NCBI GenBank assembly: GCA_009667805.1
Contig: CM019066.1
Location: 3,844,001 to 3,908,000 of the forward strand
DNA length: 64,000 nt
Direction: 5' to 3'
Source: Leptobrachium leishanense
Lineage: Eukaryota; Chordata; Amphibia; Anura; Megophryidae
Positions 1 to 10,741 of the stretch are shown here, piece by piece. The notes under the pieces were generated by a model. It was not told the origin of the DNA. It did no database searches and saw only the letters and a program-made list of their open reading frames with translations. Made by a program: the position numbers and the translations under genes. Position 1 is the first letter of the stretch. The number at the start of each line of letters is the position of its first letter.

Positions 1-954
1 GAATCAGAGTTAGGGATTGGGTTTGATTTATGGTTATGTTTAGAAGTAGGTTTAGGGATACTGTTAGAACTATGGTAAGGGTTTTGGTTAGGTTTTACAA
101 AAAAAACACTAAAGGTTATTGGAACAACAGCATTACTGTTTTTTGAAGAAACGCTGTTGATTTTCGTTTCAACACTGCCGTTGTTTGAAGAGTGCACTTT
201 AATTCAAGCAACGAAAGCATCATTGTTTGAGCAAGTGTTGTTGATTTCCACTTCAAACAGCTGCAAATTGTTTGAAGGTATTCTCGGCTATTTTATATAC
301 TCAACATAAAATAACTGGTATTATTTCACCCGGCGACTATTTTTAGTCGCCAGTAAGAAAAATCCTCCACAAGGTGGCGACTATATTATGGAAAAAAGAT
401 GGATAGCTCAGCAAAGCTACCAATTTGCAACCCCCCCTCCTCCACAAAATAAGTAACCAAAACAAATGCGGTATCCAAATGTGCTGTTGTCTTTAACTGA
501 GAATGAGCAATGTAGTGCAAATGAGTATATTCACATGTAAATAAGAACTCGGTACTTAATATATGCTTTGATTAGGATCTATATTATGCTTTATAACAAG
601 TTAATGCTCTTGTCGAGAATTGGTGCTTGTAATTGTAATAATCATAGAAATTATTTATTCAAACTAAGAGGGAGATTTAATTAATTCTTTCTCTGCATAA
701 TATAAAAATGGTATTGTTTTAATCAAAATATAATTACCATTCAAACCACTAGAATATTATTAAGAGAGTATTATTTATTTGTGTGCTCTACACATCCAGA
801 TAGTTTTAATTGCGTTATTGGACAATGAAGCAAAACACAGATGTGTTTTCAGCAACTTTAGATCTTTTGTTTAACAGAAAAAGACAAATATACATGTATA
901 GCACTGGAAAGAGAGAAATAGGAAAAGCATGTTAACCTAGGGGTTGGTATACAG
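1..954. repeat. AT-rich stretch with decayed TTAGGG-like start
   Basis: The first 100 bases are a run of loose TTAGGG/GGTTTAGGG-like words with no fixed period. This could be a decayed minisatellite. The rest, to about 954, is AT-rich, and I see no gene, terminal inverted repeat or conserved protein frame in it. Confidence 0.3.
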
Positions 955-1112
955 TGAAAGGAAATGGGCCGTGGGTGGATCTTCCAGCAGGACAGTGATC
1001 CAAAACATGAACCAAATCAACACAAAAATGGTTTACTGACCACAAAGTCAAGGTCCTGCCATGGACTTCCCAGTCCTCTGAATTGAACCCCATAGAAATC
1101 CTGTGAATTGAA
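955..1112 (+). pseudogene. Tc1/mariner transposase scrap
   Basis: A short piece translates, with frame changes, to the FQQD..PKH block and then the LPW..SQS..LNPIE block that surround the second and third catalytic acids of Tc1-type transposases. Only about 50 codons remain and the order is right for the family. There is no start, no terminal repeat and no intact frame, so this is a dead fragment. It ends shortly before the MITE at 1168. Confidence 0.6.
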
Positions 1113-1167
1113 GGGGAGAGTCCACTTGTGTTGACCTGGAAATTTTACAGATCCAGAGAGATTCTTT

Positions 1168-1348
1168 CAGGTCTATTCACAAAAAGGTGAAACTCTGGAG
1201 AACTTTTGGAGAAGTGAAAATTCTAGGTCAAAATAGCCAAACCAGAAAAATTCTCCCATTTATCTCACTTGCCAAATCGGCTATTTTGACCTAGATTTTT
1301 CACTTCTCCAAAAGTTCTCCAGAGTTTCACCTTTCTCTGAATAGACCC
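1168..1348. mobile_element. short palindromic MITE, CAGGGTTATTCA family (family A)
   Basis: The two halves are inverted repeats of each other: the left end begins CAGGTCTATTCA and the right end is its near reverse complement, ending GAATAGACC. The arms are about 85 bp with a small centre. TTT lies directly outside both ends and may be a 3-bp target duplication. Related copies are at 31319-31495, 51573-51748, 55551-55665 plus 60945-61022, and a half copy at 54756-54868. PIF/Harbinger membership is inferred from the TAA duplication of the related element at 44716. Confidence 0.8.
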
Positions 1349-2040
1349 TTTTGTAAAGAAATGGTCTCGGATCCCTTACCATGTATTCTCCAACCTCATC
1401 AGGCTTTATAGGAGAAGACTCAGAGCTGTTATCTTGGTAAAGGGAGGTAGCACAAAGTATTGACTAAAAGGGTTGCAATAATAGTGACACATATATACTT
1501 AACAAGGATCCTTTTTTTTGGACAAACCTCTGTTGTGTTTGCAATTGTTTAGTATACACGAGAACAGAATTTTTGGGTAAATTTTGTGTAAATCAAAAGG
1601 TTGAATAATAAAGACAATTTTGCACAGCGTTCTTTGCTCATATTATTCAAGGGTGCCACTATTAATAGAGGGCACTATAAATCTCTACCTCATTCAAACT
1701 CTCCACGAATATCTATGGAGAACCAGTATGGTATTATAGATTAGCTGAAAATATTTAACCATTCACTTGGGATAATGTAGGTAAAATGCGAATGGTAATA
1801 ATTTACGATTAGCTCCATTATTGGAAGATGCACCTAGTTGTCTGCCCATTTAATTAGATATTTTGAGTTCTGACTCCAATGGTCAAGTCAATCGTTTTGC
1901 TTTCTGCATTATGTGTTTTCCTTAAATTTCCACCCGTGGACAGTATCAATATATTACATATATTAACCCATTCATTAGTACAGATAGAAGATTAATTTAT
2001 TCTTACTATGGTGATGAACTATATAATGTAATAAATTAAT
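1349..2040. other. no recognisable feature
   Basis: AT-rich sequence with no long frame, no terminal repeats and no match to the other repeats in the window that I could see. Confidence 0.4.
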
Positions 2041-2046
2041 GCTTTT

Positions 2047-4008
2047 ATGAGCATAACAATACCGGGGTACTCTTTATATAGAAAAGACAGAGAAGGTAGG
2101 AAAGGAGGAGGAGTGGCCCTGTATGTGAAAAACAACATAAAAACGAACCAAATAAAAGTGAGCGAGGTGAACATAGAGTCAGTTTGGGTTACGCTAACAT
2201 TTGGCAATCATACAGTAGCTCGTGTAGGTGTGATCTATAGACCCCCTGGACAAGTAGAAGAGCTAGATAATCTACTGTTTGAGGAAATAGCCAAAATGGC
2301 AATGAAGGGGGAAGTTATTATCATGGGGGACTTTAATCTTCCTGATGTGAACTGGAAAACCAAAACAGCTGGGTGCACCAGGAGTACAAATATTCTAAAC
2401 TCCCTACTGGGATTATCTCTAACACAAGTAGTTGAGGAGCCGACCCGTAAAGAGGCCATATTGGATTTAATACTCACAAATGGAGGTTTGGTATCGGAAG
2501 TTGTTGTAGGTGAAAATTTGAGATCTAGTGATCACCAGTCAGTATGGTTTAATATAAGAACAGGGATGGAGCCGCACCACACAAAAACAAAAGTTTTAGA
2601 CTTTAAAAAAACAGATTTTTCTAAAATGAGATTTTGTGTGAAGGAGTCATTATCAGACTGGAGGAGTTTAAAGGGAGACCAGGAGAAATGGGATTATTTA
2701 AAGGAAGCATTATTGAAGGTCACAGGCAATTGCATTCGGCTTGTTAGCAAAAGCAAAAAAGGAAAGAAACCACTGTGGTACTCTGCAGAAGTGGCCAAAA
2801 TAGTGAAGAACAAAAAGACAGCATTCAATAATTATAAAACAACTCAGAGTGAAGAAGATAGGCAAACCTATAAGATTAGGCAGAAAGAGGCAAAGCAATT
2901 TATAAGAGCTTCCAAAGCACACGCAGAAGAGAAAATAGCTCAGTCAGTAAAAAAGGGGGACAAAACATTTTTTAGATACATAAACGAGAAAAGAAAAGTA
3001 AAACAAGGATTAGTAAAATTAAAAACAAAGGAAGGAAGGATAAAAGAGGATAAAAGTCTCGCTGACTGCCTCAATGAATATTTTTGTTCAGTCTTTGCAG
3101 AAGAAAAGGAAGGAAAGGGACCTCAGTTAGGAGGAAACACTAACGAGACATTTACATATCAGCTTACAGAGGAGGAGGTTCTACAGCAGCTGTCTAAAGT
3201 AAAGACAAATATGTCAATGGGGCCTGATGGGATCTACCCTAAATTATTAAAAGAGCTCAGTGATGTAATAGCAAAACCGTTAACAGATTTATTTAACCAA
3301 TCCTTGCTAACGGGAGTCGTCCCAGAAGACTGGAAATTAGAAAATGTTGTGCCCATTTACAAGAAGGGTAGTAGGGAGGAATCGGGGAACTATAGGCCAG
3401 TTAGTCTTACGTCAGTAGTGGGGAAATTAATGGAAACCATGTTAAAGGAAAGGATTGTTGAACATCTAAAACCACATAGATTACAGGATCAGAAACAACA
3501 TGGGTTTACCTCAGGGAGATCATGCCAAACTAATCTTATTGATTTTTTTGATTGGGTAACAAAAATAATAGACAAAGGTGGTGCAGTAGACATTGCGTAT
3601 TTAGATTTCCGTAAGGCTTATGATATTGTTCCACATAGAAGGCTTATCAATAAATTGCAATCTTTGAGCTTGGATTCCAATATTGTTGAATGGATTAGGC
3701 AGTGGCTGAGTGACAGGCAACAGAGGGTTGTGGTAAATGGAGTTTATTCGGCGCAAGGCCTTATTACCAGTGGGGTACCTCAGGGGTCAGTACTTGGACC
3801 CATTCTATTTAATATTTTTATTAGTGATATTGCAGAAGGTATTAATGGAAAAGTATGTCTTTTTGCTGAAGACACAAAGATTTGCAACAGGGTTGACGTT
3901 CCTGGAGGGATCAGCCAAATGACAAATGATTTAGGTAAACTAAAAAAATGGTCGGAGCTGTGGCAATTGAGTTTTAATGTGGATAAGTGCAAGATAATGC
4001 ACCTGTGA
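2047..4008 (+). pseudogene. CR1 LINE ORF2: endonuclease-reverse transcriptase (broken)
   Basis: The 653-codon frame starts inside an APE-type endonuclease: residues 94-97 are GDFN and 161-163 are SDH, the C-terminal catalytic motifs, while the N-terminal Asn and Glu motifs are missing. The first ATG is therefore internal and not a true start. Reverse transcriptase follows: D520 in LDFRKAYD is the first catalytic Asp, GVPQGS is at about 576, and the third motif is FAED at 606-609. The family has FADD here, so one of the catalytic aspartates has become glutamate (GAA at 3868-3870). The frame ends at a TGA (4006-4008) in the thumb region, where the family continues with Gly. The copy is expected to be inactive. 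The deduced protein otherwise stays open for nearly 2 kb, which points to a fairly recent insertion. Confidence 0.9.
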
Positions 4009-4148
4009 CGTAAAAACCAAGGGCTGAATATAGAATATTTGATACAGTCCTAACCTCAACATCTGAGGAAAGGGATTTAGGGGTTATTATTTCAGAGGAT
4101 CTAAGGGTAAGTAGTCAATGTAATAGAGCAGCAGGAAATGCTAGCAGA

Positions 4149-4670
4149 ATGCTTGGTTGTGTAGGGAGAGGTATTAGCAGTAGGAAAAGGGAAGTGCTCA
4201 TGCCACTGTACAGAGCACTGGTGAGACCTCACTTGGAGTACTGTGTGCAGTACTGGAGACCGTATCTCCAGAAGGATATAGACATCTTAGAGAGAGTTCA
4301 GAGAAGGGCTACTAAAATGGTGTACGGCTTGAAGGAGAAAAGTTACCAGGAAAGGCTTAATGATTTTAACATGTACAGCTTGGAAAAAAGACGAGACAGA
4401 GGAGATATGATAGAAACATTTAAATACGTAAAGGGAATCCACAAGGTAGAGGAAGGGAGTATATTTAAACGGATACAAAGTAGCAAAACAAGAGGACATA
4501 TTCTTAGATTAGAGAGGCAAAGGTTTAAAAGTAACATCAGGAAGCATTATTTTACTGAGAGGGTGGTGGATACATGGAACAGTCTTCCAGTAGAAGTGGT
4601 AGAGGCCAAAACAGTAATTGAATTTAAGCAGGCATGGGATAGGCATAAGGCTATCCTAAACAAAAGATAA
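4149..4670 (+). pseudogene. CR1 LINE ORF2, C-terminal part after frame break
   Basis: This is the continuation of the LINE protein in another frame, about 170 codons. It has the CR1/L2 C-terminal hallmarks: LYRALVRPHLEYCVQYW, LERVQRRATKM, and near the end RVVDTWNSLPVEVVEAK. Between 4008 and 4149 the reading is disturbed by the TGA and by at least one small deletion. The stop is followed by about 90 bp of 3' untranslated sequence and the TTTCTATG tail. Confidence 0.88.
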
Positions 4671-4761
4671 ATCCAGGTAAAGTATCCATGTAATTGGGCA
4701 GACTAGATGGGCCAAAAGGTTCTTATCTGCCGACATTTTTCTATGTGTCTATGTTTCTATG

Positions 4762-5106
4762 AGCAGCTACGTGGAAATCAAAGTGAACAAGTCCTGTGAC
4801 AACTCAAAAAAAATACAATATGGCGAAAGCTCAAAACTATGATCTACACCAAGAGTTAGGGACATGTATAATGATAATAACTTTATTGAGATATATACAT
4901 ATAGTATAGATTAAACAATTGATAAAAATTTAAATTTACAACAAGGTGATACTTTTAAATTGATGTCAAATGCATAAACAAAGTCCCCCAAATGGATACC
5001 TAAGAAGTCCTTATAAGGATAGACCCAGCCATAGGCGTCTCCACAGGGGGGCAAGGCTTCATGCTTCACGGGTTTATTAATTTCATGTTTTCCCTTTATT
5101 AATGGC
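4762..5106. other. no recognisable feature
   Basis: Sequence between two LINEs. The first 40 bp (GAGCAGCTAC...) resemble a phrase at 15062-15100 in the decayed repeat of that region. Nothing else is recognised. Confidence 0.3.
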
Positions 5107-5862
5107 ACTTTATTTATTTATTTATTTGCAAAGTATTTTACCAGGAAGAATACATTGAGATTTCTCTCGTTTTCAAGTACGTCCTGGGTTCAAGAACATT
5201 GAAATGTTACAGTCGTTACAGAAATACAAAGTAATAAATGCAAGATATTAAAAACAAAACACAAATATACAGATTAACACAGAAAATAAATATGTAGGAA
5301 ATAGTCATTATGTTACATGTTTACAGGTGCATTCCGTATTGAGGTATGTTAGAGATCTCTTGAGTGACTTTAGACTGGGGGAAGATTTGATGGCATCTGG
5401 GAGGCTATTCCATGATTGTGGTGCTCTGTAGGCAAATGAGGATTGAGCCACTTTCTTTTTGAACTGTGGTATTGCAAGTAAGGTGCAGGTCCTGGATCGG
5501 AGGTTATATGATGAGGGAACTGCTGGGGGAAGCAGCCTATTCAGATAGGGTGGCAACTTCCCAGAAAAGCTCTTAAACACCAGGCTGGAAAGGTGAAGAA
5601 TGCGTCTAGATTCCAGCGACGGCCAGTTTAGCTCTTTTAACATGTCACAATGGTGGGTCATGTAGTTACACTGCAACACAAAGCGGCAGAACGAGTTATA
5701 CAATTTAGTAAGTTTCTGGAGGTGTGTCTGCGGGGCAGCGGCATACACTACATCTCCGTATTCAATAGCCGGCATAAGCATTTGTTGCACAATCTGCTTT
5801 CTTGCTGCAGGGCTCAGGCAGGATTTGTTTAAGGGGTTAATAGGTAGGCTAAATGTCATACT
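5107..5862 (-). mobile_element. 3' end of a second LINE (jockey superfamily, CR1/L2/Rex1-like)
   Basis: Read on the minus strand this is the C-terminal 180 codons of a LINE protein, then about 200 bp of 3' untranslated sequence ending in a (TAAA)n tail at 5107-5130. A conserved tail segment at about 5140-5187 is shared with the SINE copies at 25368-25568 and 46375-46567. A second copy lies at 32085-33760. The element is 5' truncated near 5862. Confidence 0.8.
5308..5859 (-). pseudogene. LINE reverse-transcriptase C-terminal fragment
   Basis: An open frame of 183 codons resembles the region after the polymerase domain in jockey-superfamily LINEs. It contains MLMPAIEYGDVVY (equivalent to the LEYC block of CR1) and, near the end, PQSWNSLPDAIKSSPSLKSLK, the usual WNSLP block. 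No polymerase or endonuclease is present because the element is 5' truncated, so the methionine at 5859 is only the first one left in the fragment. The paralogous copy at 32.6-33.7 kb preserves the same C-terminal end. I cannot choose firmly between the CR1, L2 and Rex1 clades. Confidence 0.75.
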
Positions 5863-6445
5863 GTTTATTATTTTTATTGCATTTCCCTGGCATTATGGCA
5901 TTTTAGGGGTTATTATGGAAGTTAGAAAATCGAAAGAGTGTATCTTTAGATCCTTTGCTTTTCGTCACATATCGGGAAATCCATTTTGCTGAAAATGTGG
6001 TGAATTCCCTATTTAGCGAATGGTCACTGAAATTTGCAAAAACCGGAGTCGCTGCAGCAGTTATGGGACATCGGCAAAAACCGCCAAATAAAATATTGAA
6101 TTTAAGTATCAGGTTAGTACAACAGAAAGGTATCATTGCACCACATTACTCTGGGGTTTAGGAATCTTATTTATATGTACTTTATAATATACTTTAAATT
6201 TAGTTTTTATTCAGTGGTATGATTTAGTGCAAAAATTATTAGTGCCCCCCCCAATATTGACTGTGGTATCTTATATGCCCCCCGCATATATATTGTTTCT
6301 AGAGTCGTCACTGAACCCAGCCTAAAAGATCTAATAGCAATTGAATATACACAATTCACCAATAGGTCAGAATATTCCACACTGATGTTCTAAAAATCAT
6401 TAAAATACACTTTATATCCACATATAGTCAACTAACCCTTGAATA
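5863..6445. other. no recognisable feature
   Basis: Mixed sequence with no long frame that looks coding and no terminal repeats. Nothing identified. Confidence 0.3.
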
Positions 6446-6692
6446 GAGTTATTCAGAGAGCACTGAATTGGCCACTGAATTGTACCGAATGATTAATTTC
6501 CCGTAGGTACAATTTCGTGGCTGTTCAAAAAGCTGGTGATTCGCCAAATATTAATGAGTTTGAGGATACGTTCTGCGGGTCGATTCTACGCACTTTGCCG
6601 AATTCACCGCAGGGTCGGCGAATTTAATTCTCCAAAGTGCGGCGAACAAGAGCACCGAAATGACGGTGACCTTTCGGTGCTCTCTGAATAAC
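6446..6692. mobile_element. MITE with GTTATTCAGAGAGCAC termini (family B-like, short)
   Basis: The ends are inverted repeats: GTTATTCAGAGAGCACTGAA on the left and its reverse complement around 6670-6692. The interior is CpG-containing and carries no frame. The outer end words (TTATTCAGAGAG) are the same as in the long elements at 28151 and 44716, so this is probably a short member of that group. Confidence 0.65.
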
Positions 6693-7080
6693 AGAAGTAG
6701 TGGGAATAATGAGAAAGAGTCAAGTGGAGCTATTCACACAAATACTGCCCCTAATTCTGAATGATTTCTCAGTTATCCCTTATCCATATAGGAGTATAGA
6801 GGGAAAGAAAAAAAAAACACATAACTGCAATATCAGAATCCACATAAAATCATAGAAACATATATATGGTTATAGGAATTAGACAAAGATCCCATCAATA
6901 GTAGGAGGATTAAAACAGGTATGGTAAGCGGTTAAAAAGCAACAAATGCCATCCCCAAAGACAAATAACGCTCGATGCACGTTTTGGCATTACACTTCAC
7001 AGCTTCATCAAGAGCATAACTGTCATTACATCCGCTGCTTCTTTTAAATGGTTGATTCTGCTAACTGGTCTGCCAATCAA
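6693..7080. other. unrecognised sequence
   Basis: Nothing firmly identified. The part near 6970-7010 (CGATGCACGTTTTGGCATTACAC and what follows) has the look of the inner region of a repeat similar in style to the palindrome core at 43.5 kb, but no second copy is in this window. Confidence 0.25.
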
Positions 7081-7299
7081 TACAGTGGCAAGAAAAAGAA
7101 TGTGAACCCTTTGGGATTACGTGGAGTTTTGCATGAATTGGTCATAAAATGTGCTCTGATCTTCATCTAAGTCACAACAATTTTAAAAACACAGTCTGCT
7201 TAAAATAATACAACACAAACATTATATGTTTTCATGTTTTTATTGAACAGAACATGTAAACAATCACAGTGCAGGGTGGAAAAAGTATGTGAACCTTTG

Positions 7300-7491
7300 G
7301 ACTTAATAACTGGTTGACCCTCCTTTGGCAGCAATAATCTCAACCAAACGTTTCCTGTAGTTGCAGATCAGACCTGCACAACGATCTAGAGTAATTTTGG
7401 ACCACTCCTCTTCACAAAACTGTTTCAGTGTAGCAATATTCTTGGGATGTCTGGTGTGAATCGCTCTCTTAAGGTCATGCCACAGCATTTC
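7300..7491 (-). pseudogene. Tc1 transposase, C-terminal part
   Basis: Reads on the minus strand as the last 60 or so residues of a Tc1-type transposase: MLWHDLKRAIHTRHPKN, then EEEWSKI, and the C-terminus IIAAKGGSTSY with a stop at 7303. It is the downstream half of a gene whose middle part is at 12304-12643. The break falls inside the DLNPIE..LW block that holds the third catalytic acid, exactly where the LTR element is inserted. Confidence 0.85.
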
Positions 7492-8367
7492 TGTCACGTC
7501 TTGGCCTTGCCCCCTGCTGGTGGTAGCAGGGATTCCTGTTTATTTTTGTTTTCAGCCTGCAGGCCATATGTTGGGCTGATTGGCCTGCGGTCACATGACC
7601 TGTTCTGCCCTATAAGTACGACCAGGACTCCCCTTGATCCTTGGACCAGGATAGTCTTTCATACCTAGTCCCTGTATTGCTGGTTTACTTATATTTGCTG
7701 TGTACGACCTCTGGCTCATGTATTTAGGATCCCTCTCTTGCCTGACCCCTCTAGAATGATATTCCGTGTATGACCTTTTGGCTCTTGTATCTGGATCTCT
7801 CTTCTGTCTGTCCCCTGTACTGTACCGTGCTTGGAATTTGTATGCTTGCATTTATTGTCTGTCTGGTTTATGTTTTGTTTGTCTTGCAAACCTAGCCTAG
7901 CTAGTATTTCGAGACCACCTTTCAAGGATCTCAGTCAGGGCTTAGGATCTTTCTAGTTTCTGTTTATATCTTGCTGTTCCCTGGAACCTGTATACCTGCA
8001 TTTATTGTCTGTCTGGTTTATGTTTTGTTTGTCTTGCAAACCTAGCCTAGCTAGTATTTCGAGACCACCTTTCAAGGATCTCAGTCAGGGCTTAGGGATC
8101 TTTCTAGTTTCTGTTTATCTTGCTTTGTTCCCTGGAATCTGTATACCTGCATTTATTGTCTGTCTGGTTTATATTTTATTCATCTTGCAAACCTAGCCTA
8201 GTTAGAATTTCGAGACCATCTTTCAAGGATCTCAGTCAGGGCTTAGGGATCTTTCTAAGTTCTGTTTATATCTTGGTTTGTTCCCTGGAAGCTGTATACC
8301 TGTCCTTAAGGCTTCATCTCTGCAGATTGGGGGTTCCCCCTCACCCTATAGGGGGCTCCCCGTTACA
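7492..8367 (+). repeat. 5' LTR of the 7.5-12.3 kb element
   Basis: 876 bp, TG...CA ends. The 3' half (about 7838-8296) holds three head-to-tail copies of a roughly 150-bp unit recognisable by CAAACCTAGCCTAG and TTTCGAGACCA. A TATA-like CCTATAAGTAC at about 7609 may be the promoter, since it falls in the upstream third where U3 is expected. Confidence 0.9.
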
Positions 8368-8398
8368 TTATCCTGGTCCCAAATAGAAGCTGGCAGGT

Positions 8399-10741
8399 AT
8401 GTCTCATATGTATGAAGCTGTATTGAACTTGGTGCTTGCTATGCTGAAAGAGCTGCAGAGGTTAATAGAGGCTCTGAGCCTATCACCTGCTGCAGCTAAC
8501 GATGCAGCACCACCCTGCACTACTTGCAAACCCATACCGGAGAAGGAAAGACGCAGGTTGTATGGTCTCTGTTTTTATTGCGCAGATCCAAATCACACTA
8601 TTGAACATTGTGTATTAAAACCTGTTAAGCAATGGCAGGGGAACCATGTATCCAGGTATCGCTATGGAGGTACTGGTGTGTCCTCCATAGGCATCCAGAC
8701 TGGCAGAATAGCCACCTCAAATCTGTTGAATCATGGGATCACTATGCCCTCGTCTCCCAGTGTGGTTGCATTGTCTCCGGTTGGGAATGCTATGCCAGCC
8801 ATGTCTGTATCCACTGGCGTGCTGCCAGCCATGTCTGTATCCACTGGCACGCTGCCAGCCATGTCAGTATCCACTGGCACGCTGCCAACCATGTCTGTAT
8901 CCACTGGCACGCTGCCAGCCATGTCAGTATCCACTGGCACGCTGCCAGCCATGTCAGTATCCACTGGCACGCTGCCAGCCATGTCAGTATCCACTGGCAC
9001 GCTGCCAGCCATGTCAGTATCCACTGGCACGCTGCCAGCCATGTCAGTATCCACTGGCACGCTGCCAGCCATGTCAGTATCCACTGGCACGCTGCCAGCC
9101 ATGTCAGTATCCACTGGCACGCTGCCAGCCATGTCTGTATCCACTGGCACGCTGCCAGCCATGTCTGTATCCACTGGCACGCTGCCAGCCATATCTGTAT
9201 CTATTGGCACGATGCCAGCCATGTCTGTATCTACTGGTATGATGCCAGCCATGTCTGTATCTACTGGCATGATGCCAGCCATGTCTGTATCCACCGGCAC
9301 GATGCCAGCCATGTCTGTATCCACCGGCACGATGCCAGCCATGTCTGTATCCACTGGCATGATGCCAGCCATGTCTGTATCCACTGGCACGCTGCCAGCC
9401 ATGCCTGTTCCCACTGGCAATGAAATGCCAGCCATGTCTGTATCCACTGGCACGCTGCCAGCCATGCCTGTTCTCACTGGTAATGAAAAGCCAGCCATGC
9501 CTGTTCCCACTGGCAATGAGATGCCAGCCATGTCTGTATCTATTGGCACGATGCCAGCCATGTCTGTATCTCCTGGCACGAAGCCAGTCATGTCTGTATC
9601 CACTGGCACACTGCCAGCCACGCCTATTCTCACTGGTAATGAAAAGCCAGCCATGCCTGTTCCCACTGGCAATGAAATGCCAGCCATGTCTGTTTCTACT
9701 GGCACGAAGCCAGTCATGTCTGTATCCACTGGCACGCTGCCAGCCATGCCTGTTCTCACTGGTAATGAAAAGCCAGCCATGCCTGTTCCCACTGGCAATG
9801 AAAAGCCAGCCATGCCTGTTCTCACTGGTAATGAAATGCCAGCCATGTCTGTCTCCACTGGCACGCTGCCAGCCATGCCTGTTCTCACTGGTAGTGAAAA
9901 GCCAGCCATGCCTGTTCCCACTGGCAATGAAAAGCCAGCCATGCCTGTTCTCACTGGTAAGGAAATGCCAGCCATGTCTGTATCCACTGGCACGAAGCCA
10001 GCCATGTCTGTTTCCCCTGGCACGAAGCCAGCCATGTCTGTTCCCACTGGCAATGAAAAGCCAGCCATGTCCGCTTCCCCTGGCATGAAGCCAGCCATGT
10101 CTGCTTCCCCTGGCACGAAGCCAGCCATGTCTGTATCCACTGGCACGAAGCCAGCCATGTCTGTATCCACTGGCACGAAGCCAGCCATGTCTGCTTCCCC
10201 TGGCACGAAGCCAGCCATGTCGGGTACTGGTAATGAGAAGCCAGCCATGTCGGGTACTGACAATATGTCATTCGTGATGCCTGAGGCTGGTACCTTGCCA
10301 GTGGTGTCCGGGACAAGCTGTACGTCAGCAATGACAGCTGTATCCAGGTTAGACGAGACAGCTGTGACCACGTTTTGTTATGAGGCCGATGTGCCTGGAT
10401 TGGCACATGAGACCACTGTGCCCTTGCCCCACAGTGAGTCCAGTGTTGTCCCCACCATTGTCAAGCCTTGTGAGGTGGTCACAAAGTCTATGTCTTGCTC
10501 TAAGAGAAGACAAGAAAAGGTGATCAACCCTAGCCAATCTGGTTTTGACACTGCCACACTTTGTTCTGGTTCCATTGATACTACACCCTCTAAGTCCGAG
10601 GTTGCCTTACTCCGCACAGTAATCAGGGAAATTCAGCAAGCTGGTGGTTTAAAGGGTATTGAGATCCCTAAATCACATTGTGTTCCACGGAATATATACG
10701 GACGCCTTCTGGCTTTTGGATGCGTGAGAGGCACTGGGTAG
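8399..10741 (+). CDS. gag-like zinc-knuckle protein with a ~48-copy decapeptide repeat
   Basis: A 780-codon frame opens 31 bp after the 5' LTR. Residues 1-57 are partly helical. Residues 58-71 form a CCHC zinc knuckle (C58, C61, H66, C71; CX2CX4HX4C), the nucleic-acid-binding motif of retroelement Gag. No capsid domain precedes it, so the Gag is much shorter than usual. Residues about 130-620 are repeats of a 10- or 11-residue unit, typically PAMSVSTGTL, with variants PVPTGNEM and SASPGTK. All length variants are multiples of 3 bp, which keeps the frame. The tail (620-780) is not repetitive and has no domain I recognise. The repeats are rich in Ser, Thr and Pro, which suggests an extended chain. 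Frame openness alone is weak evidence of coding, because the 30-bp unit has no stops in several frames on both strands. The knuckle and its position after the LTR are the stronger support. Confidence 0.65.
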   Translation: MSHMYEAVLNLVLAMLKELQRLIEALSLSPAAANDAAPPCTTCKPIPEKERRRLYGLCFYCADPNHTIEHCVLKPVKQWQGNHVSRYRYGGTGVSSIGIQTGRIATSNLLNHGITMPSSPSVVALSPVGNAMPAMSVSTGVLPAMSVSTGTLPAMSVSTGTLPTMSVSTGTLPAMSVSTGTLPAMSVSTGTLPAMSVSTGTLPAMSVSTGTLPAMSVSTGTLPAMSVSTGTLPAMSVSTGTLPAMSVSTGTLPAMSVSTGTLPAISVSIGTMPAMSVSTGMMPAMSVSTGMMPAMSVSTGTMPAMSVSTGTMPAMSVSTGMMPAMSVSTGTLPAMPVPTGNEMPAMSVSTGTLPAMPVLTGNEKPAMPVPTGNEMPAMSVSIGTMPAMSVSPGTKPVMSVSTGTLPATPILTGNEKPAMPVPTGNEMPAMSVSTGTKPVMSVSTGTLPAMPVLTGNEKPAMPVPTGNEKPAMPVLTGNEMPAMSVSTGTLPAMPVLTGSEKPAMPVPTGNEKPAMPVLTGKEMPAMSVSTGTKPAMSVSPGTKPAMSVPTGNEKPAMSASPGMKPAMSASPGTKPAMSVSTGTKPAMSVSTGTKPAMSASPGTKPAMSGTGNEKPAMSGTDNMSFVMPEAGTLPVVSGTSCTSAMTAVSRLDETAVTTFCYEADVPGLAHETTVPLPHSESSVVPTIVKPCEVVTKSMSCSKRRQEKVINPSQSGFDTATLCSGSIDTTPSKSEVALLRTVIREIQQAGGLKGIEIPKSHCVPRNIYGRLLAFGCVRGTG
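8793..10258 (+). repeat. 30/33-bp minisatellite inside the LTR element ORF
   Basis: About 48 tandem units built on GCCAGCCATGTCTGTATCCA and the following CTGGCACGCT. Copies at 8850-9180 are almost identical, so the array has been homogenised recently. From about 9410 the units change to 30/33-bp variants, with higher-order alternation of 'SVSTGT', 'PVPTGNE' and 'PVLTGNE' types. Confidence 0.95.

Larger units (their letters stand above)
2041..4761 (+). mobile_element. CR1-clade LINE, 5' truncated, 3' end complete
   Basis: A non-LTR retrotransposon with endonuclease, reverse transcriptase and C-terminal region in the usual order. The 3' end finishes in the short 8-bp repeat TTTCTATG that is typical of CR1 elements, after a conserved segment around 4690-4740 that recurs at 15518-15600 and 23540-23600. 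The element begins inside the endonuclease domain, so it is a 5'-truncated insertion. Two other 3'-end fragments of the same family lie at 15518-15750 (- strand) and 23405-23640 (+ strand). No target duplication is clear. Confidence 0.92.

Noticed and set aside
8731..10371. 546-codon minus-strand frame and long alternative plus-strand frames in the minisatellite
   Set aside because: The 30-bp unit has no stop in these frames, so long frames arise automatically. Only the frame with the zinc knuckle has outside support.
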